From positions 38,359,630 to 38,423,629 of the forward strand of contig OX243814.1 of NCBI GenBank assembly GCA_945859605.1: 64,000 bases of DNA. The letters are read 5' to 3'. The position numbers were made by a program, and so were the translations under genes. Under the pieces are notes generated by a model that was given only the letters and a program-made list of their open reading frames with translations, did not search any database and was not told the origin of the DNA. The DNA comes from Lumbricus rubellus (lineage: Eukaryota > Annelida > Clitellata > Crassiclitellata > Lumbricidae). Positions 11,241 through 24,254 of this stretch are shown here, in pieces. Position 1 is the stretch's first letter; every line of letters starts with the position of its first letter.

Positions 11241-12495
11241 TTGACTGAAAAGCGTAACTAAAATTGAATCCTCTTCCAAAAACTGAACCATCTGTTCGAA
11301 ACTGTATTACTGCGTGGTTACAGTGCTCATAAGAAATAGAACGCATTTCTCCTGAACGGCAAATCTTTTGTCTTTTTCTGGAATTTGACGAGCACCACAT
11401 CTAAAGAAAATTACAGCATTAGGCCTACACAGAGAAAAACATAATTATATACTAGCCTAGAATGATGATAATATATAATATCTATTTTAGCGTAGGGTAG
11501 GCCTAGCATATATTAAGTTTAAAAGTTTTAACTGAGTCCATTTTCATGACATTGAAATTCGTGAAAAGCGATAGTCTAATCTCTCAAGCCTAACCCTCTG
11601 TGTTCGCGTATAGGCCTACCTATAGTTCCATTTAAGCTGTAAACTATTTCAGTCTTTTGACTGATGTGCCTTCGTAGCCTTCGTATAGAATAGCTCAACT
11701 AGAATTTTCTCAATTCCAATGTAAGCGATTTCGCGTCTACAGCTAAATTACAGCCATATCGTAACAATGCCTCTTTTAAAATTTCAATCTTGCCTCAACC
11801 CAGTCGAATGAACAAGCTGCATCATATTCCAGATCAATTGTTTCATATACAATAGTCAAAGAATTTTGTCCAGTAGCTCTTAGGTTATATGTGCAGTTGA
11901 GTTTGCTGCCGTAAGCGCTAGGAAACCCTGGGGAAGAGATGTATCCAGCAGACACAGAGTATTCAGTTGTGCCACACCCTGATAGACCTACAAGACAATA
12001 ATAAAGTTGGAAAAATCAAGTTTTGGATCAAGCCAGGAAAACATAAACTGACAAGGTTTAATTTATAAGTCGTTATTACTTTTGCAATGATAAAAATGTG
12101 TCTAATTTTGATTAATTATTTTTAAGTTTCTCGTATGTCAAATTTCATCATTAGTTCTTGAATTGAGTTTCTGATGTTGTGCACAGGCTTTTAATTTTTA
12201 CTTGTTTCCGACTTTACAGTTTACAAGCATGAACAGAAACTTTGAGTAATATTGTGTTTTTCTCTTCAACACAGGAACTTTCTACCTTTAGACCTGTCAC
12301 TTAAGTTGCATGGTAAAATACACAGCACATGACTGTATGATGTATAGAATGGATATGAATATTGAATAACCTAAAGTTGGAAAAAAATTAAATGACAATA
12401 ATTAGACCTACTGTACCTTGGGTACGATACTCAACGAATGACTGTGTTAATGTAAACGTCAAGATCAAGGCTTTATACACCCAGATGCTTTCCAT
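11241..12495 (-). CDS. Gene B: secreted or membrane CUB-domain protein, exons 1-3
   Basis: Exon 1 (12495-12417) starts with ATG and encodes a 26-residue signal peptide (MESIWVYKALILTFTLTQ) with a GTACAG donor in phase 1. Exon 2 (11987-11794) encodes the first CUB half: SGCGTTEYSV, GYISSPGFPSAY, LNCTYNL, and CSFDWVE at its end. Exon 3 (11400-11241) encodes the second half (MWCSSN, KICRSG, EHCNHAVIQF, GFNFSYAF) and ends in phase 1 at GTGAGA. Lengths and phases match gene A exon by exon, so A and B are paralogs. The exon 2 donor is GAG|GCAAGA, a GC-AG intron. As in the other cluster members the CUB has six cysteines. The C-terminal exon is uncertain (see 10719-10936). Function beyond an extracellular binding role is unknown. 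Confidence 0.72.
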
Positions 12496-12499
12496 TCCT

Positions 12500-14139
12500 G
12501 ATCCAAAGATAATTCGATATCAATGATGTTCTGAAATTAGAATAGTTGTCTACTTTTACATTAGTATTGCAAACAATCCCTGAAAGTCTCACTTGAAACT
12601 TTTCATGTTTGCAAAAGTTACAGCTGTTTAAACGTTCAATTCCGTTTCTTCAAATATCCGGAGAATCATATTTCAAGACATATGATTTCAATACGATTTT
12701 TCACAAACCTTATCTACTGTTACACTATCAGAATTGACGGCCTCAAAACAACTTCATTTATTGCAAAACAGACAACTTCATATTCTAACAAAAACTCCGA
12801 AGAGTGATAATTGCTACTATTGTTCTTGGTCCTTTTTACAATTTTTGGGATCATTTTGTATATTGACCCGACTATGCAACCTTTTGAAGCAATTATGGGC
12901 CGCCATTTTGGCCGCCATCTTGTTTTCTCATGCAGCCGCTAAAAATTGAGCTTGCTAATCACGATTTTCGTTCTCAGGAGGGTCAAATTAGTCTATAGAG
13001 AAGCATGTTAGCACATTGTTACATGATTTGCTTCTAACAGTATCATTTCCAGACTCCAAGTCTAGTCCAATTGGCGGCCATCTTTTCCCCCGTCAAAATT
13101 AGACCACTTGCCGTGGTTCGATTTCTTGTAACTTTTAGCATGTTCATCACCAGACCTAAGACAACAGAAAATCGTCATAAAACGTTTTCTTGCAATTTTT
13201 TGTGGGCCAAAACGCACACTCTGTTCTGGAATGAGTCCGAAATAAAGAAATTAGGCCTACCGAAGTAATGAAAGTCTTAATAACGCTGCGTGAATCTTCA
13301 TCACAAAAATCAATGCAATGCCTAATCTAGTGTTTCGTTTAACTTACGTGAAACTGAAATAACGAACAGCAGCAGCTGTAAGTTGAGTTAACGACTTGAA
13401 CCAAATGTTAAATAAGTCAAAGGCCAAATCCGTGTGCAGTGTAATATGTCTGCGGGCTGTCACAATAATTATTGGCATCACGTGTAGGCCTCTATGTATT
13501 CGTCAATTTCAAGCAGTCATCTGCCAGCCTGCTTAATAAGTTTACGCTTGGAAATCGAGTGTTTCGCAAAAACTGTGCATAGGCCTATTGCCCATTTGTT
13601 AAGTGTTACTCAACCTATATGTTGCTACTGCGCAATTTACAAGAAATCAAGGTACATGTAGTTTCAGTAGCTCTGTTGTTCAAGTTGTAGGTCCACGCTT
13701 GTCAGAAATCTGACTTGTCCAACATTACTCTGTCAATCTGGGCAAATGTGCTTCAGAAGCTCTAGGAATGTTTCCAGCTAACATTACAAAAATCTGAAAA
13801 ATATGGACTATTATGTGACTATCCAAAACGGCGTATTATATGATCGCCAAAACATATAAAATTGGTAGCTCTCAGAGGTAGGTCGATATAACAAATAAAG
13901 CGTCATTTTTAATGTTTAATTTGTATAAGACTGTTACTATTCAAAATGGGGTCCAAAATTGCCGCCCAGACACATTAATAATTGTGACATTCACAATGAT
14001 TATCAGTAAATTTGGCAAACAGACGTTATAAAATAAAGTTATTTAAAAAAATATTAATTCTACTTTAAATGATTTTCACTATGCAACCGTAGAAGAAGAG
14101 CTTTTCTATTAGGAACACTGTGTAGCATAGCCTATAATT
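12500..14139. other. Intergenic region upstream of gene B
   Basis: No exon recognised. Repeated phrases such as GGCCGCCATTTTGGCCGCCAT (about 12.9 kb) and GGCGGCCATCTT (about 13.07 kb) look like decayed repeats. A promoter for gene B should lie here but no distinctive element is seen. Confidence 0.4.
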
Positions 14140-14905
14140 AGATCGTAATCGTAATCGTAATCTCGAGATTTCTACAGCGCCCACAAAAGCGAAGCCACGG
14201 GAACCAGCTAATTCACAGGCGCTCAATCAAAGCAAAATCGATAGGTAGCGAGTCAAGTCCGGAGAGTCAGGCAGGCAGATAGATGGACGGCTAAGGTGAG
14301 TGATGTTTAGACGGCGCCGTGTGTAGCGCAGTAGGCCTACCAGATTTTTTAGCACGTTAGTGTCCTCTGCATTAGAGCTGATTATTAATTTAGTTTTTGC
14401 AGAACGCGTCCAGCCACTGCGCAGCAGCCTCATCAGCCACATGCAAGGAGGCGGTTTAACCACCCGGGAAGCTAGTTGTCATACAGTCATTTACGATGTG
14501 TATGGATTTCACCACAGCTACACAGTGGGTCCGAACTCCGAAGCCTGCCTCCATTGAACCATGTCAGTAGCACAGCGTCCTTGCTCAGTTCTAAAGCGAT
14601 TTAGCGTTGACCAATGCCCACGTAGCAGATTATGGTCAGAGGCTAGGCAGATGACACGACCACAAGAGAATGGTTCACACTATCAGCTGCCGACCATTCA
14701 GCACATCAGGCCGCTTTAATTTAACTGTCATGTCTTCCGCTGTGGATTCAGCCATATGAGTCGTCTTGATGGGAGGCGAACATTCGCAGTGGAAGTCTGT
14801 CATAATTATACTCATATGCCATGACCTTTCTCAGTAACTTTGCCGATGCCTCCTCCATTCGAAGATGAGGTGGAGAGATGTTACTTACAATGTAGTACCG
14901 GTAGC
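14140..14905 (-). pseudogene. Degenerate LINE C-terminal region
   Basis: Minus-strand translation in shifting frames gives LNRFRTEQGRCATDMVQWR, then traces of a Cys-Gly and His motif region and a cytoplasmic-like end. This corresponds to the well-known LNRFRTGQGRC motif near the C-terminus of many animal LINE ORF2 proteins. Several stops and frameshifts are present. A tail of (TCGTAA)n next to a CTACAGCGCCC string lies at 14140-14220. Confidence 0.6.
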
Positions 14906-16474
14906 CACAGCAAAGAAATCGTCCGCAGTGTACCCGAGATTCAGCTTTACATCGACATAATTAGGGGCACAGTACTCCACTGCCGAGTAGCACAGGGCCA
15001 AAGCTGAACTTCTGAGAGTAGAGGCATGAGCGCCCCCCCCCAGTTGGAGCCAGCAATTATGCTCAGCGGGCTGTTGCGAGTAGGCCTACCTACTTTAGCT
15101 GCATTGGAGTGGATCATTTTGTTCAACTGGATACTTATTTTATTTGTTTAAAAAATATGTTTGCATTTTTTCAGTTGCCACGAGATATTCAGGATCCATT
15201 AGGACTTCACTCTCACTTAATATGTATAAAATCAAATGTCTGGAAAGCCCTATTCAAGGCAGTTAGGCCTATTATAATACAATGATCAGTTCCTTGATTA
15301 GTTTTTCATTTTCACTTTATTCGCTGTCATGGGACAGGGCACGAGGAAAGACCCGCAAAATGATACTTGCACTGACTTAGTTCTTTTAGGATAGTAGCCT
15401 ACAGTAACTGAGCAGCAATTATAGCCTAATTATGATGGCGCCTGTGATAGACGAAATCCGGAAATTAGTCCGTTGAGAATTTTCGGAAACTCGTGATAGA
15501 CTGTAATTGACGCGGGTCATTAGTAGGCCTAGCAGTAGGCTAAAGTGACTGTGACAGTAACACAAATGAGTCTTCGTGCTTTTTATTTATCACATAATTA
15601 TTGGATGTTTTCTGGCGTTCTGAACTAGAAGCCAGATAATATTAATTGCAATTTAAAATTACACATTACACGTTCATGAACACTCTTTTGTATAGGCTCT
15701 ATGATAATATATTATTATTATTATTATTATATCCTTACACATTTAGGCTACCGTAAGCGGAAACACATTATTTCACTACTGTTAATTCCAGCTTTATTGC
15801 ATGCATGTAGAAAATTGCTATGTGTTAGTTTCGTATTATTAGGCTGTAGCTATAAAATGTGTGAATGTATACGGAATCGGCGTATTCACTGAAGGTTAGA
15901 AACAAACTGAGTCTAATAGAAATTAGCAAGTTTTCAGTATGAATTTAAATAGGTAAATAATTGAGTAGCCTATCTTTATTAGAATCTGACAAATAATTAT
16001 CATTTCTTGTTCAATAACGTCTAGTGCCGTGACCACCCTAGCTAGAGCATTTTTTCATTCCATACCGCTTTGACTCTGCTCTGATCTTTCATCCAATAGA
16101 ATGATATGCATGAACCGAGTCTTAGGCTCCTCAGCACTCCTAATTGGACACATCTCTAACTTTATTATGTCTCCAGCTATTTAAGCCTACTGGAGACTTT
16201 AGACTGGCTTCCAACCCGTAGCAAATAGGCCTAGTGTAAAGTATCGCTGCTCGTAAAAGTAAAGCTCCATTGGAATATCATAATAATAACGTTACTTACG
16301 GGGGCTACAGTTTTTGCTCGTGAGCTTTATATTATGACACACCGACAGTCGCACAATCTAGGATCGGATTCGTATTATGTTGATTGCCTGATATTTTGTG
16401 CTGATCTTGTTTGCCTTCATTGCTCTTGAATATGAGAAATATTTTTGCGCCACGTTCTATCAATTTTGTTTAAT
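14906..16474. other. Intergenic region between B and C
   Basis: AT-rich with several TAGGCCTA palindromes and a short (ATT)n tract near 15.71 kb. No gene, RNA or recognisable transposon end is seen. Confidence 0.5.
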
Positions 16475-16657
16475 ATTTAGACCAGGGGTTCTCATACTGT
16501 GGTACACCTACCTCTAGGGGTACGCCAGGCCTTGGTAAGGGGTACGCGAACATTTTCAGAAATATAAATTTTTCTTTGAGTTTATAGACTTTGTGTCCAT
16601 TTTTCCTTGATTAGCAATGATTTTTAACGTTGCTTCATGTAGCAACATCGTCATTTA

Positions 16658-17419
16658 CAGGCCCGGCCTTAGGGCAAGGCGAGCGAGGCAACCGCCTTGG
16701 GCCCCGCGCTTCCAGGGGCCCCGCGCTGCTGGCTATAATTTTTTCTTTGACGATATTGACAATGATTACGTCGTATAAAACAACTAATCTTGCAGTCAAT
16801 TTGCAACGCGAATGTGACATGATGATTTTGAAAGAACGAAACTTCGCTAAACCTTAAGGCGAGTCACAGCTAGCCTACTTTTTTAGCATAGACCTGCATG
16901 TAAAATTATCCCCAGAAGACTATAATTAGGGCCTAACTCATTTTTCTTCAAATTTGCAAATGGACATCCGCATGCATTTTTCCTGAAGAGGGTAAAGCAT
17001 AATGATAGTGGTGACAATTTTAACGACAGCTTAGAAAATGCAAAACAGGAAATTTAGAATATGGATATTTTCAGAGAGGTGCCTAAATGTAGCCTAAATT
17101 TATCCGTTCACTTTGTGAATAATTGGCATCATTAGTGCTTTGCGCAAAGAAATGTGTCAAAAGCCAAAACGCAGACCTAATAATTTGAAAATCAAATATG
17201 TAGGCCTACATTGTATAGACCACATCAATTGGTTTGTTTTAAAATAGTGCTCCTAGCTAAAAAGAAATTTGGGAAACAACCGTTTAACAAAGTTAAGTGT
17301 TCCATCGTAGGTGACCCCCCCCCCCCACCAGTGCCGCATTGACAGGAAATCAACTGCGTAAATTTAAGCTTTAGGACCCGCTGCTGCCTTGGGCCCCGCA
17401 AACCCTAGGGCCGGGCCTG
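16658..17419. mobile_element. hAT MITE nested inside the larger hAT
   Basis: A 762-bp element with ends CAGGCCCGGCCTTAGGG and CCCTAGGGCCGGGCCTG. The flanking 8-bp duplication GTCATTTA is perfect (16650-16657 and 17420-17427). Its interior shares the block CAGGAAATTTAGAATATG with the MITE relic at 9.8 kb, so the families are related. No coding potential. Confidence 0.9.
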
Positions 17420-17990
17420 GTCATTTATTTCTTTCACAACATGTGATTAGATTCACATGCTACATATTTATGTTTAGACCTGTCACTATAAATTTGAAAC
17501 AAAATAATGTATAAATGGCTGAAAGAACCAAAGCCAAAAATTCTCAGCGTAGGCTATTTTAGAACTCTAAATTCTAAAAGGATAGCTGAATTGTCCTAAG
17601 TATTACTTTCTGGTCGAGCTTTAAAATGTGAGATTCCTGTCAGCAAGTCATATAATTATATATATATATATATATATGTTTGAACCTAGTTTTTAAACTA
17701 TATATTCTTACTATCAAAATTAAATAGGCTATGGGATAAATTTGACAAATATTAACCAGGTAATTTTTATTTTAAATCTGTTCTATATATATATAGTCAA
17801 AACAAGCACACAGCAATATAACGCTGCAGCGGCTGCAGGTTAGCTTTTTCGTACTGGGATTATAGACCAATTTTCCCTTTTTGTTGATATGATTGCATGA
17901 TAACAACTTTGCATGTTTTAAATTTTTGCTCATTGTAATAGTCTACACCATCTTCTTCTTCTTCTTCTTTATCCATGGGCTGACAACCCG

Positions 17991-18040
17991 TAGGTGTCCA
18001 CTGCGCACTTGACTACTCTTAAGTGCGCAGTGGACACCTA
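17991..18040. repeat. Perfect inverted repeat, 20-bp arms, 10-base loop
   Basis: Arms at 17991-18010 and 18021-18040 are exact reverse complements (the left arm begins TAGGTGTCCACTG). They are separated by GACTACTCTT. A (TCT)n tract lies just upstream. It would form a stable hairpin in DNA or RNA. It may be the joined ends of a deleted palindromic element. Confidence 0.85.
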
Positions 18041-18106
18041 GGCCTACTTGGCTACACCATACAAAGAATAAAAGCTTGGTTGTCGCTGCAATGGGGATCG
18101 ACTAAG

Positions 18107-18555
18107 AAACCGTCCATAAAGTACGTTACGCTCCAGGGGAGGGGTGTAAGAAAGTGTGACAGTTTGTGACAGGGGGAGGGGTGGTCAGGCCATGTGTGAC
18201 GTCACACATTTATTTAAAAAAAGTTATTTATAATTTATTTTTTTATTTTTTTAGTTGAATTTAATAGCTTTAAAAATAATTTTCATTTTGTGAAACATTT
18301 GAATTAGTTTTATGTCAAAATAGCATCAAATGCGTATCTGCTGAATGTGTTGTTCACGATTCCTCTCGCTAGGAGCGCTAGTAAGGCTGTTTCGAAGCCT
18401 TGTTTTATGTATATAGCCTTGCGGTGTTAATTTGTTTTTAAATCGTTCGAAAGTGTGACGTACTTTAGGGGGGGTCCGAGATTTGTGACAGTTCGTGACA
18501 GGGGGAGGGAGTTAAAAATGGTCAAAAATAGCGTAACGTGCTTTACGGGCGGCCC
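18107..18555. mobile_element. Short TIR DNA transposon, family unresolved
   Basis: Left end ACCGTCCATAAAGTACGTTACGC and right end GCGTAACGTGCTTTACGGGCGG are inverted repeats with a few mismatches. Both have subterminal GTGACAG..GGGGGAGGG blocks. Flanking CTAAG at 18102-18106 and 18556-18560 may be the target duplication. Non-coding. Confidence 0.7.
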
Positions 18556-18662
18556 CTAAGCAGGCATTTTGTTTCTGATCTGACTTTGCTGGGGGTACGC
18601 TACCATTCGATTTTTACTTGGTGGTACAATAAAAATAAAGTTTGAGAACCCCTGGTTTAGAC

Positions 18663-19177
18663 CTAGTGAGGTTAAAAACTTCAGACGACTAAAGTGGGCC
18701 GACTCGAAAATGAGTCCACTGGTTTTTCTGTTTCTCTGGGATTACTCAGAAAATAACATAAATTTACGACAACGTTTTATTGTAAAAACATAATGACATT
18801 GAATTTCGTAATCAGAACAAAGCTGAAGTTAAATTCACAACTCGAGGCAAAACATCGTAGTACGTTGATAAGACTAGTTCTTTTGTAATCGGACCGAATT
18901 GATGCGTGGTTGTAATCGACCTGAACAAAATAGATATAGGTTCTAACTTTGCACTTCTTATATACCGTAGGCTTAATGGTGTATCACACCATGACGATTG
19001 ACGATATATCTTAGAGTCTTAGTGTCATAAACAGAACTGTTACACCGACATCTGAAGTCGAATAAGATCTGAGTAACAGAGCACGTCTCTGCATCATGAA
19101 CTTTTGCTGTAGTCTGTAACAAATAACTTAAGTAGACTATGCTGCTAACGGAACTTGGTATCCACGTGAATAGAGCT
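18663..19177. other. 3' flank of gene C
   Basis: Expected to hold the 3' untranslated region of gene C. No clear AATAAA signal or further exon was identified. Confidence 0.4.
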
Positions 19178-22100
19178 TCAAAATAGCTCTGGAGTCATAC
19201 CAACAAGCGACTGCATAATTACCGCTGTCCACAGTAGCAATGGAGTCCATTTCATGATGTTACCTAAACATAGTTCAATATCACACGATTACGAATAAGC
19301 CGTGTTGTTTCGTAATCTCTTTCTACCGCGCATCTCGGTCATTTATCTGATTTTTTAGAAGTTTTTGGCAAAATATTTATTGCAGCGTATGCCAAATTGA
19401 AGAAAAAGTACATAATAGGTGTCTGGCAGGTATGCTCCCCTTGAGACATTTAATTTTATTCATTGCAAGAATGCAGATTGCAACAAAGAAAGAGACAAAG
19501 AAATATTCTATAATAGACCTACGTTTGAAGTAATCGATTGTTGTAAGCCTATTGCCGCATAAGAATCATCTAGGGTCAGTCTGGTTCTAAACTCATTTCA
19601 TAACTTTGTTGCCAGGGATGATTACCTTTTATAGTAAATAAGGATTCATTATAAATACTAAAATGAATCACAATGTCTAATGACAGAAGCATTCTTGCAT
19701 ACGCGATTCACTTAATAATAATAACGGTAATAATAATAATATAAAATAATAATAATTATTATTATAAGTCTTCGTTTATTATAAACGAGCAGCTGCTAAT
19801 TATGAATACCAGCAGTGAATTAATTACAATTTATTGTATTATCATCTTACCGCTGGAATGTGGCTGCATGCTGCATGTCTTTCGACTGCTGTTGTCTTCG
19901 CAGTCTATAATAGTTTAGGATGAAGCAGCGTATAATTAGCTACCAGTTCAAATTCAACCGGTTATTTTTCCATGTTATCTTAGTAGGCTTGATAACAATT
20001 ATTGTTAATAGGATCAGCCAACTAAATATAGCGTTGGGCTACATGCACATTGCACCATGCACAATTGCACATGCTATAGGCCTACATTATTATCAGGTGT
20101 AAGTTTACTTCGTAAAAGAGATGCTCTTAAATGTATGATATGCCTGTGCTAACAATTCCGCCTGTCCATTTGAATCAGTCGGTTACTATAGTCTGCGTCA
20201 GTGAGCCAATGGTTATTCTCACGCAAGCTTGAGTTTGCTTTTTTTTGGTAAAATGCCAGTTTCTGCTACTAGTTCCAGGCAGGGTTTTTCAAGGTGTGCA
20301 CGCTATGGTGACGTTGCAGGTCACTCAGAGGTGCGACAAAGAGGAAAATTATGAATGATATGAATGCAATTATAATAAATTTCAACCTCATATCGACTGC
20401 GCAATGTTCACTGTAATAACGGTGCTGCAAGCCAGTCATAAATTAGATTCTATATTAAAATATTAGAACAATAAAAAAAGCAATATGACATTTAAGTTTA
20501 GTTAAAATAATAGCTCAAAATGAGATGAAATGTTTCCATAGCATCACAAAAAATGGATCAGCATGAGGTGGACCACACAATGATCTTATTATTATTATTA
20601 TTCCATTGGACTTCGTTCAAGAGTATGCTAAAATGAAACTTTGAAAAGCTAATTGCAAAGAAATAGGTCGATGAATTAATTTGTAAGTTACTCGCTGTCA
20701 GTGGTTGATTTTATATTATAGGCCTAAGCCTAATATGGATACGCTGAAAGGTCAATTCGCAAATACACGAATAAAAAAGACACTTACAGGTCAATGTACG
20801 TCTTAGCAACCCAAGAAGCCAGTGTATATTATCCAGCATTAACGTTGAGTCATGAACTTTTTTCTTGACTTTCTTCCTCGGCTTCCTAGCTTCGTCTGTT
20901 GCTGGTCCGAGGAATGTGTTGAATGTGCTGCGTGCTTCTGCTTAAAAATGGAAAAAAGTGAATCATTACAACTCGAAAACTCAAGAAATATTCAAAAGGA
21001 TTACAAGATGGTGATTTCATAATAATTACCATCGCCAAAACGGACGAGGACTTTCTAAAAAAGTTTATTTTAAAGTAGAGATGGGTAGGTAAAGAAATAG
21101 CAAAAGACACAAGAAACCTTTGGATCCAATTGTACAAGCTGGATAGCACCAGACTGAATAATTTCAAGATGCTGAGTTATCAGTGAGTGTAGGCTATTGG
21201 TAAGGCGTGCAGAACTTCACGAAACTACGGGAACCATGATTTTTCCGATTGTCGGCATTTGCTGCGAATGCTGTAGGCCTATTCAAATGACGCTATTTGC
21301 GGCGATGATTTTGAGCATTTTTTAATTAAAGTGTGACTTCGTAGCCTAGGCCTACTTTCATATCTAGCATAATATATCCTATATGCAATATGGTAATGGC
21401 AAATAACCTTAGATCTAAAACAACTGTAGCGAGCGCTTACCATTGTTGTAAACGGCCAATTTTCCGTCAAACACTCTGATGTTGTCTGCATCTGTGGAAT
21501 AATTCGATCGAAAACAAAGTTATTTACGGAAGCAATTATTCGCTACTGTAACAGTGAAGGCAAGTGAAACGTTTAAGCCAGCGTTTAAAGACGAATTGCG
21601 AAGAAACCATGGGCGCCCCCACATAGGGGCAAGAGGGGCACTTCCCCCCTGGAAAACTGAAACCTTTTTTTCCACTACTACTTTTGGGGTTTATAACAAA
21701 TTTCTTAGCATTAGAGAATAAAAACCCTACTTTTAACTAATACTTTTCGAGTTTTTAAAACAAATTCTTTACACTTTAGAAACAATTCATATTAAAAATT
21801 TAGAAAAGTGAAACTGAGAAATTTACACCAAGAAACCTCTAAGCAAAATATCCATGCATGTTCTTAATTTCCTGCTTTGCATTTTCAACCGCTTGCTACA
21901 GATGTTTAACCTTGGCCATCGTTTTTTGCCCCCTCCTACAAAAATTTATGCGGGCGCCCATGGAAGAAACAAGATATTTTATTTGATAAATACAACAGGT
22001 AAGAAAGTTAATTTAGATTTTTAAAAATAATATGATAGGATTGATTCTTACAATTTTGGCCGATTCTGTAGTCAATAGTAAACTGTCCACACAACGATCT

Positions 22101-24037
22101 TGATCGGTCTTCACGGAACAATCCAATCCGAACGCGATCACATGATCGAAAGAGAACAGGAGATGGATGAATAATGCCACAGTATGGCGGTGTTAGTATC
22201 GTGCCCAGTTCTGTCATACATTCAAACTGCAAAAATGAATAGTTCTGGATTATTGCTAATGCAAAACGTGATTCTAAAATGAAAGTCACAACATGAGAGT
22301 TCAACTCACCTTACAATTTTTGTCAATGACGTTAAAGTAGGCCCTATTCATGTTTTGTCAACAATGTCATTCTTTCATATAGATCTACTTATTTTCTCAG
22401 TTCACTGCAAGAGCCATGAGGGTTCCTACTTGTTTGTTTAGCTCTCCGCTCTGTCAGTATGCTTCTAAGTGGTGCCTGACTACTCCATCATTCTTTGTAT
22501 ACCCGAGGAGCAACTGAAATAGTAGCTCTTTAGCAGAACTGGTTAAAAGAAGTGGGGCAAGTAAAACCAACGACGAAATGACTTTTGAAATATGAGCCTT
22601 AGTAATAGGCCTGCCAAAGAACGCCTAAACAAAATAAGACTATGTGTGCATTCTTAAAGTCAATAGGCTTATCTGGTTAGTAATGCATTTATAGACTTCG
22701 GAAAGGTGCTAAACTTGAGTCATTATTCAAAAGCATAACAGATTATATCTAAAGATGAAGTTTTTGTATCCATAAAGGATAAAGCAAAGATGAACAGTTA
22801 GTTAGACTTGCCGATACGAATTCCGCCTTGCAGTTGTTCATTGGTAGGTGGAACATCAAGAAGGAAATTGTGACATCATGCTTTTCTGAAACTATGACAT
22901 AGTCACAGTATTTCTCGTTGGAACTTGATCCGCTTTGGTAATATATCCTTCCGCGATCATCTGCGAATTCCGAGTCTACACGAAACGTAACGATATCAAA
23001 AGCGCAATTTCTTTAACATGTTCCTCTGCGTAGCTTTATAAGTTTAACCTACAGTGCATAATCGATTTTAGTTCCGCACACGTTTATTATAATTCTATTT
23101 GTGCGATGGATTATGATTTTCGAAAAAGTTTTAGCGTAAATAAACCTTCATTTGGTGCCTCGCGCATTATGGAATCCATTTATTAGACTAGATCAGATCG
23201 TATAACATGTATACATGTAAGCTACTAGAATATGATTTGCATTGCCAAGCGAGAACCTCTAAGCTTAATTTTTGAAAACTGAACCCTAGACTCTAGAGCT
23301 ATTCACTTACCACAGGGAGTTGATGTAGCTGCGAGAACTTCTGTGTTGCTGCTCCTTGTTGTATTGCACACCTCACTGCCCGCATCAGCTGCCATGAATA
23401 ACAAGAAAATGATGTATGTCTCAATAATAATCAAAGATGAAATGAAAAATATCAATTTGTCTTATTATTAATAATAAGTTTATTAAGAAGATGATGTGGA
23501 CTACTGGACTTCCATTGTCAAGAACTGGATGATTTTCCGTCTTAAAAACGGGGGATAACTTCGATAAAGATATCAGGCCGCGAACTTCATGCGCGCTATA
23601 GGTGCATTCCCATGGGCTGCAGGCTGGGCAGCACGATAATATAATGCTATGTACAGCAGTAACAGCACCACCTACACCTACCTACCGAAAAGAATTGAGC
23701 CTAATTGGCGTGATAAATGACATACTTTTTCATGACTTCTTCTATTATACCGGGTATTGTGAATGCTGTGAAGATTGGTTTAACATTACTACAAAATTAA
23801 ATGGGCATAATTAAAGATCTAAGAAATGAGCCAAAGCCATTGCAAAACGTTGAATACGGCAGGCAACAGATTTACCGAAATATAACTGTCCAGTAGGCCT
23901 ACTATGATATTTATGGTAAGAATAATTAAACGGATACGACAAATCGTCTGAATGGTTTAGTGCTCACCTGCACTTGAGTTGGCTTCCATTGTCTCCAATG
24001 GCTGGGCAATTAACAGCGACGCCATTAGAAGAAGCAT
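19178..24037 (-). CDS. Gene C: divergent CUB-domain protein with hydrophobic C-terminus
   Basis: Seven exons on the minus strand: 24037-23968, 23388-23311, 22975-22812, 22226-22052, 21491-21441, 20937-20788, 19263-19178, giving 257 codons plus TGA with all phases consistent. Exon 1 is a signal peptide (MLLLMASLLIAQPLETMEAN). Exon 2 is a linker with the sequon NTT and ends in TPC. Exons 3-4 form the CUB (GRIYYQSG, YCDYVIV, FHLPMNNC; FECMTELG, PPYCGIIHPSPVLFRSCDRV, FTIDYRIG). Exon 5 carries IRVFDG. Exon 6 encodes a basic KPRKKVKKK stretch, lacks clear similarity to its counterpart in D and E, and is the weakest exon. Exon 7 is a hydrophobic end (KWTPLLLWTAVIMQSLVG), possibly a GPI or tail-anchor signal. 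The exon 3 donor is TCG|GCAAGT, a GC-AG intron. It is paralogous to genes D and E. Confidence 0.77.
19700..19770. repeat. AAT microsatellite
   Basis: A run of AATAATAAT with a few interruptions, flanked by its own inverted form (ATTATTATTAT), inside the last intron of gene C. Confidence 0.8.
21608..21962. mobile_element. hAT MITE in gene C intron 4
   Basis: A 355-bp element beginning CATGGGCGCCC and ending GGGCGCCCATG. The exact 8-bp duplication GAAGAAAC lies at 21600-21607 and 21963-21970. Non-coding. Related relics are at 9776-9960 and within 16658-17419. Confidence 0.92.
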
Positions 24038-24254
24038 CGTGCTCTGTTCACGATCTATCTGAACAACAGACACGCAGAATATTCTTGTATCAGTATGAAT
24101 TTATAGAGCCGTGCAGAAACTTGTAGTTGCATTCATCTGGAGTGGTTGAGTTGGTTCCATCCTTTCCTAACAGAGGTTAACTTGGCGTTTTTTCCAAGTT
24201 TTTTGTTGGGTAGCAAGGCCCAGAATGACTCGCAGTACCTCGTCGCAATTCCAA

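Larger units (their letters stand above)
16483..18654. mobile_element. hAT transposon (2.2 kb) carrying nested insertions
   Basis: Ends are CAGGGGTTCTCA and TTGAGAACCCCTG, the typical hAT inverted repeat (Charlie/Zaphod-like start). Target duplications are ATTTAGAC (16475-16482) and GTTTAGAC (18655-18662), seven of eight bases identical. Inside lie a second hAT element, a 20-bp-arm perfect hairpin and another TIR element, so little of the original interior remains. No transposase frame is visible. Confidence 0.85.
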
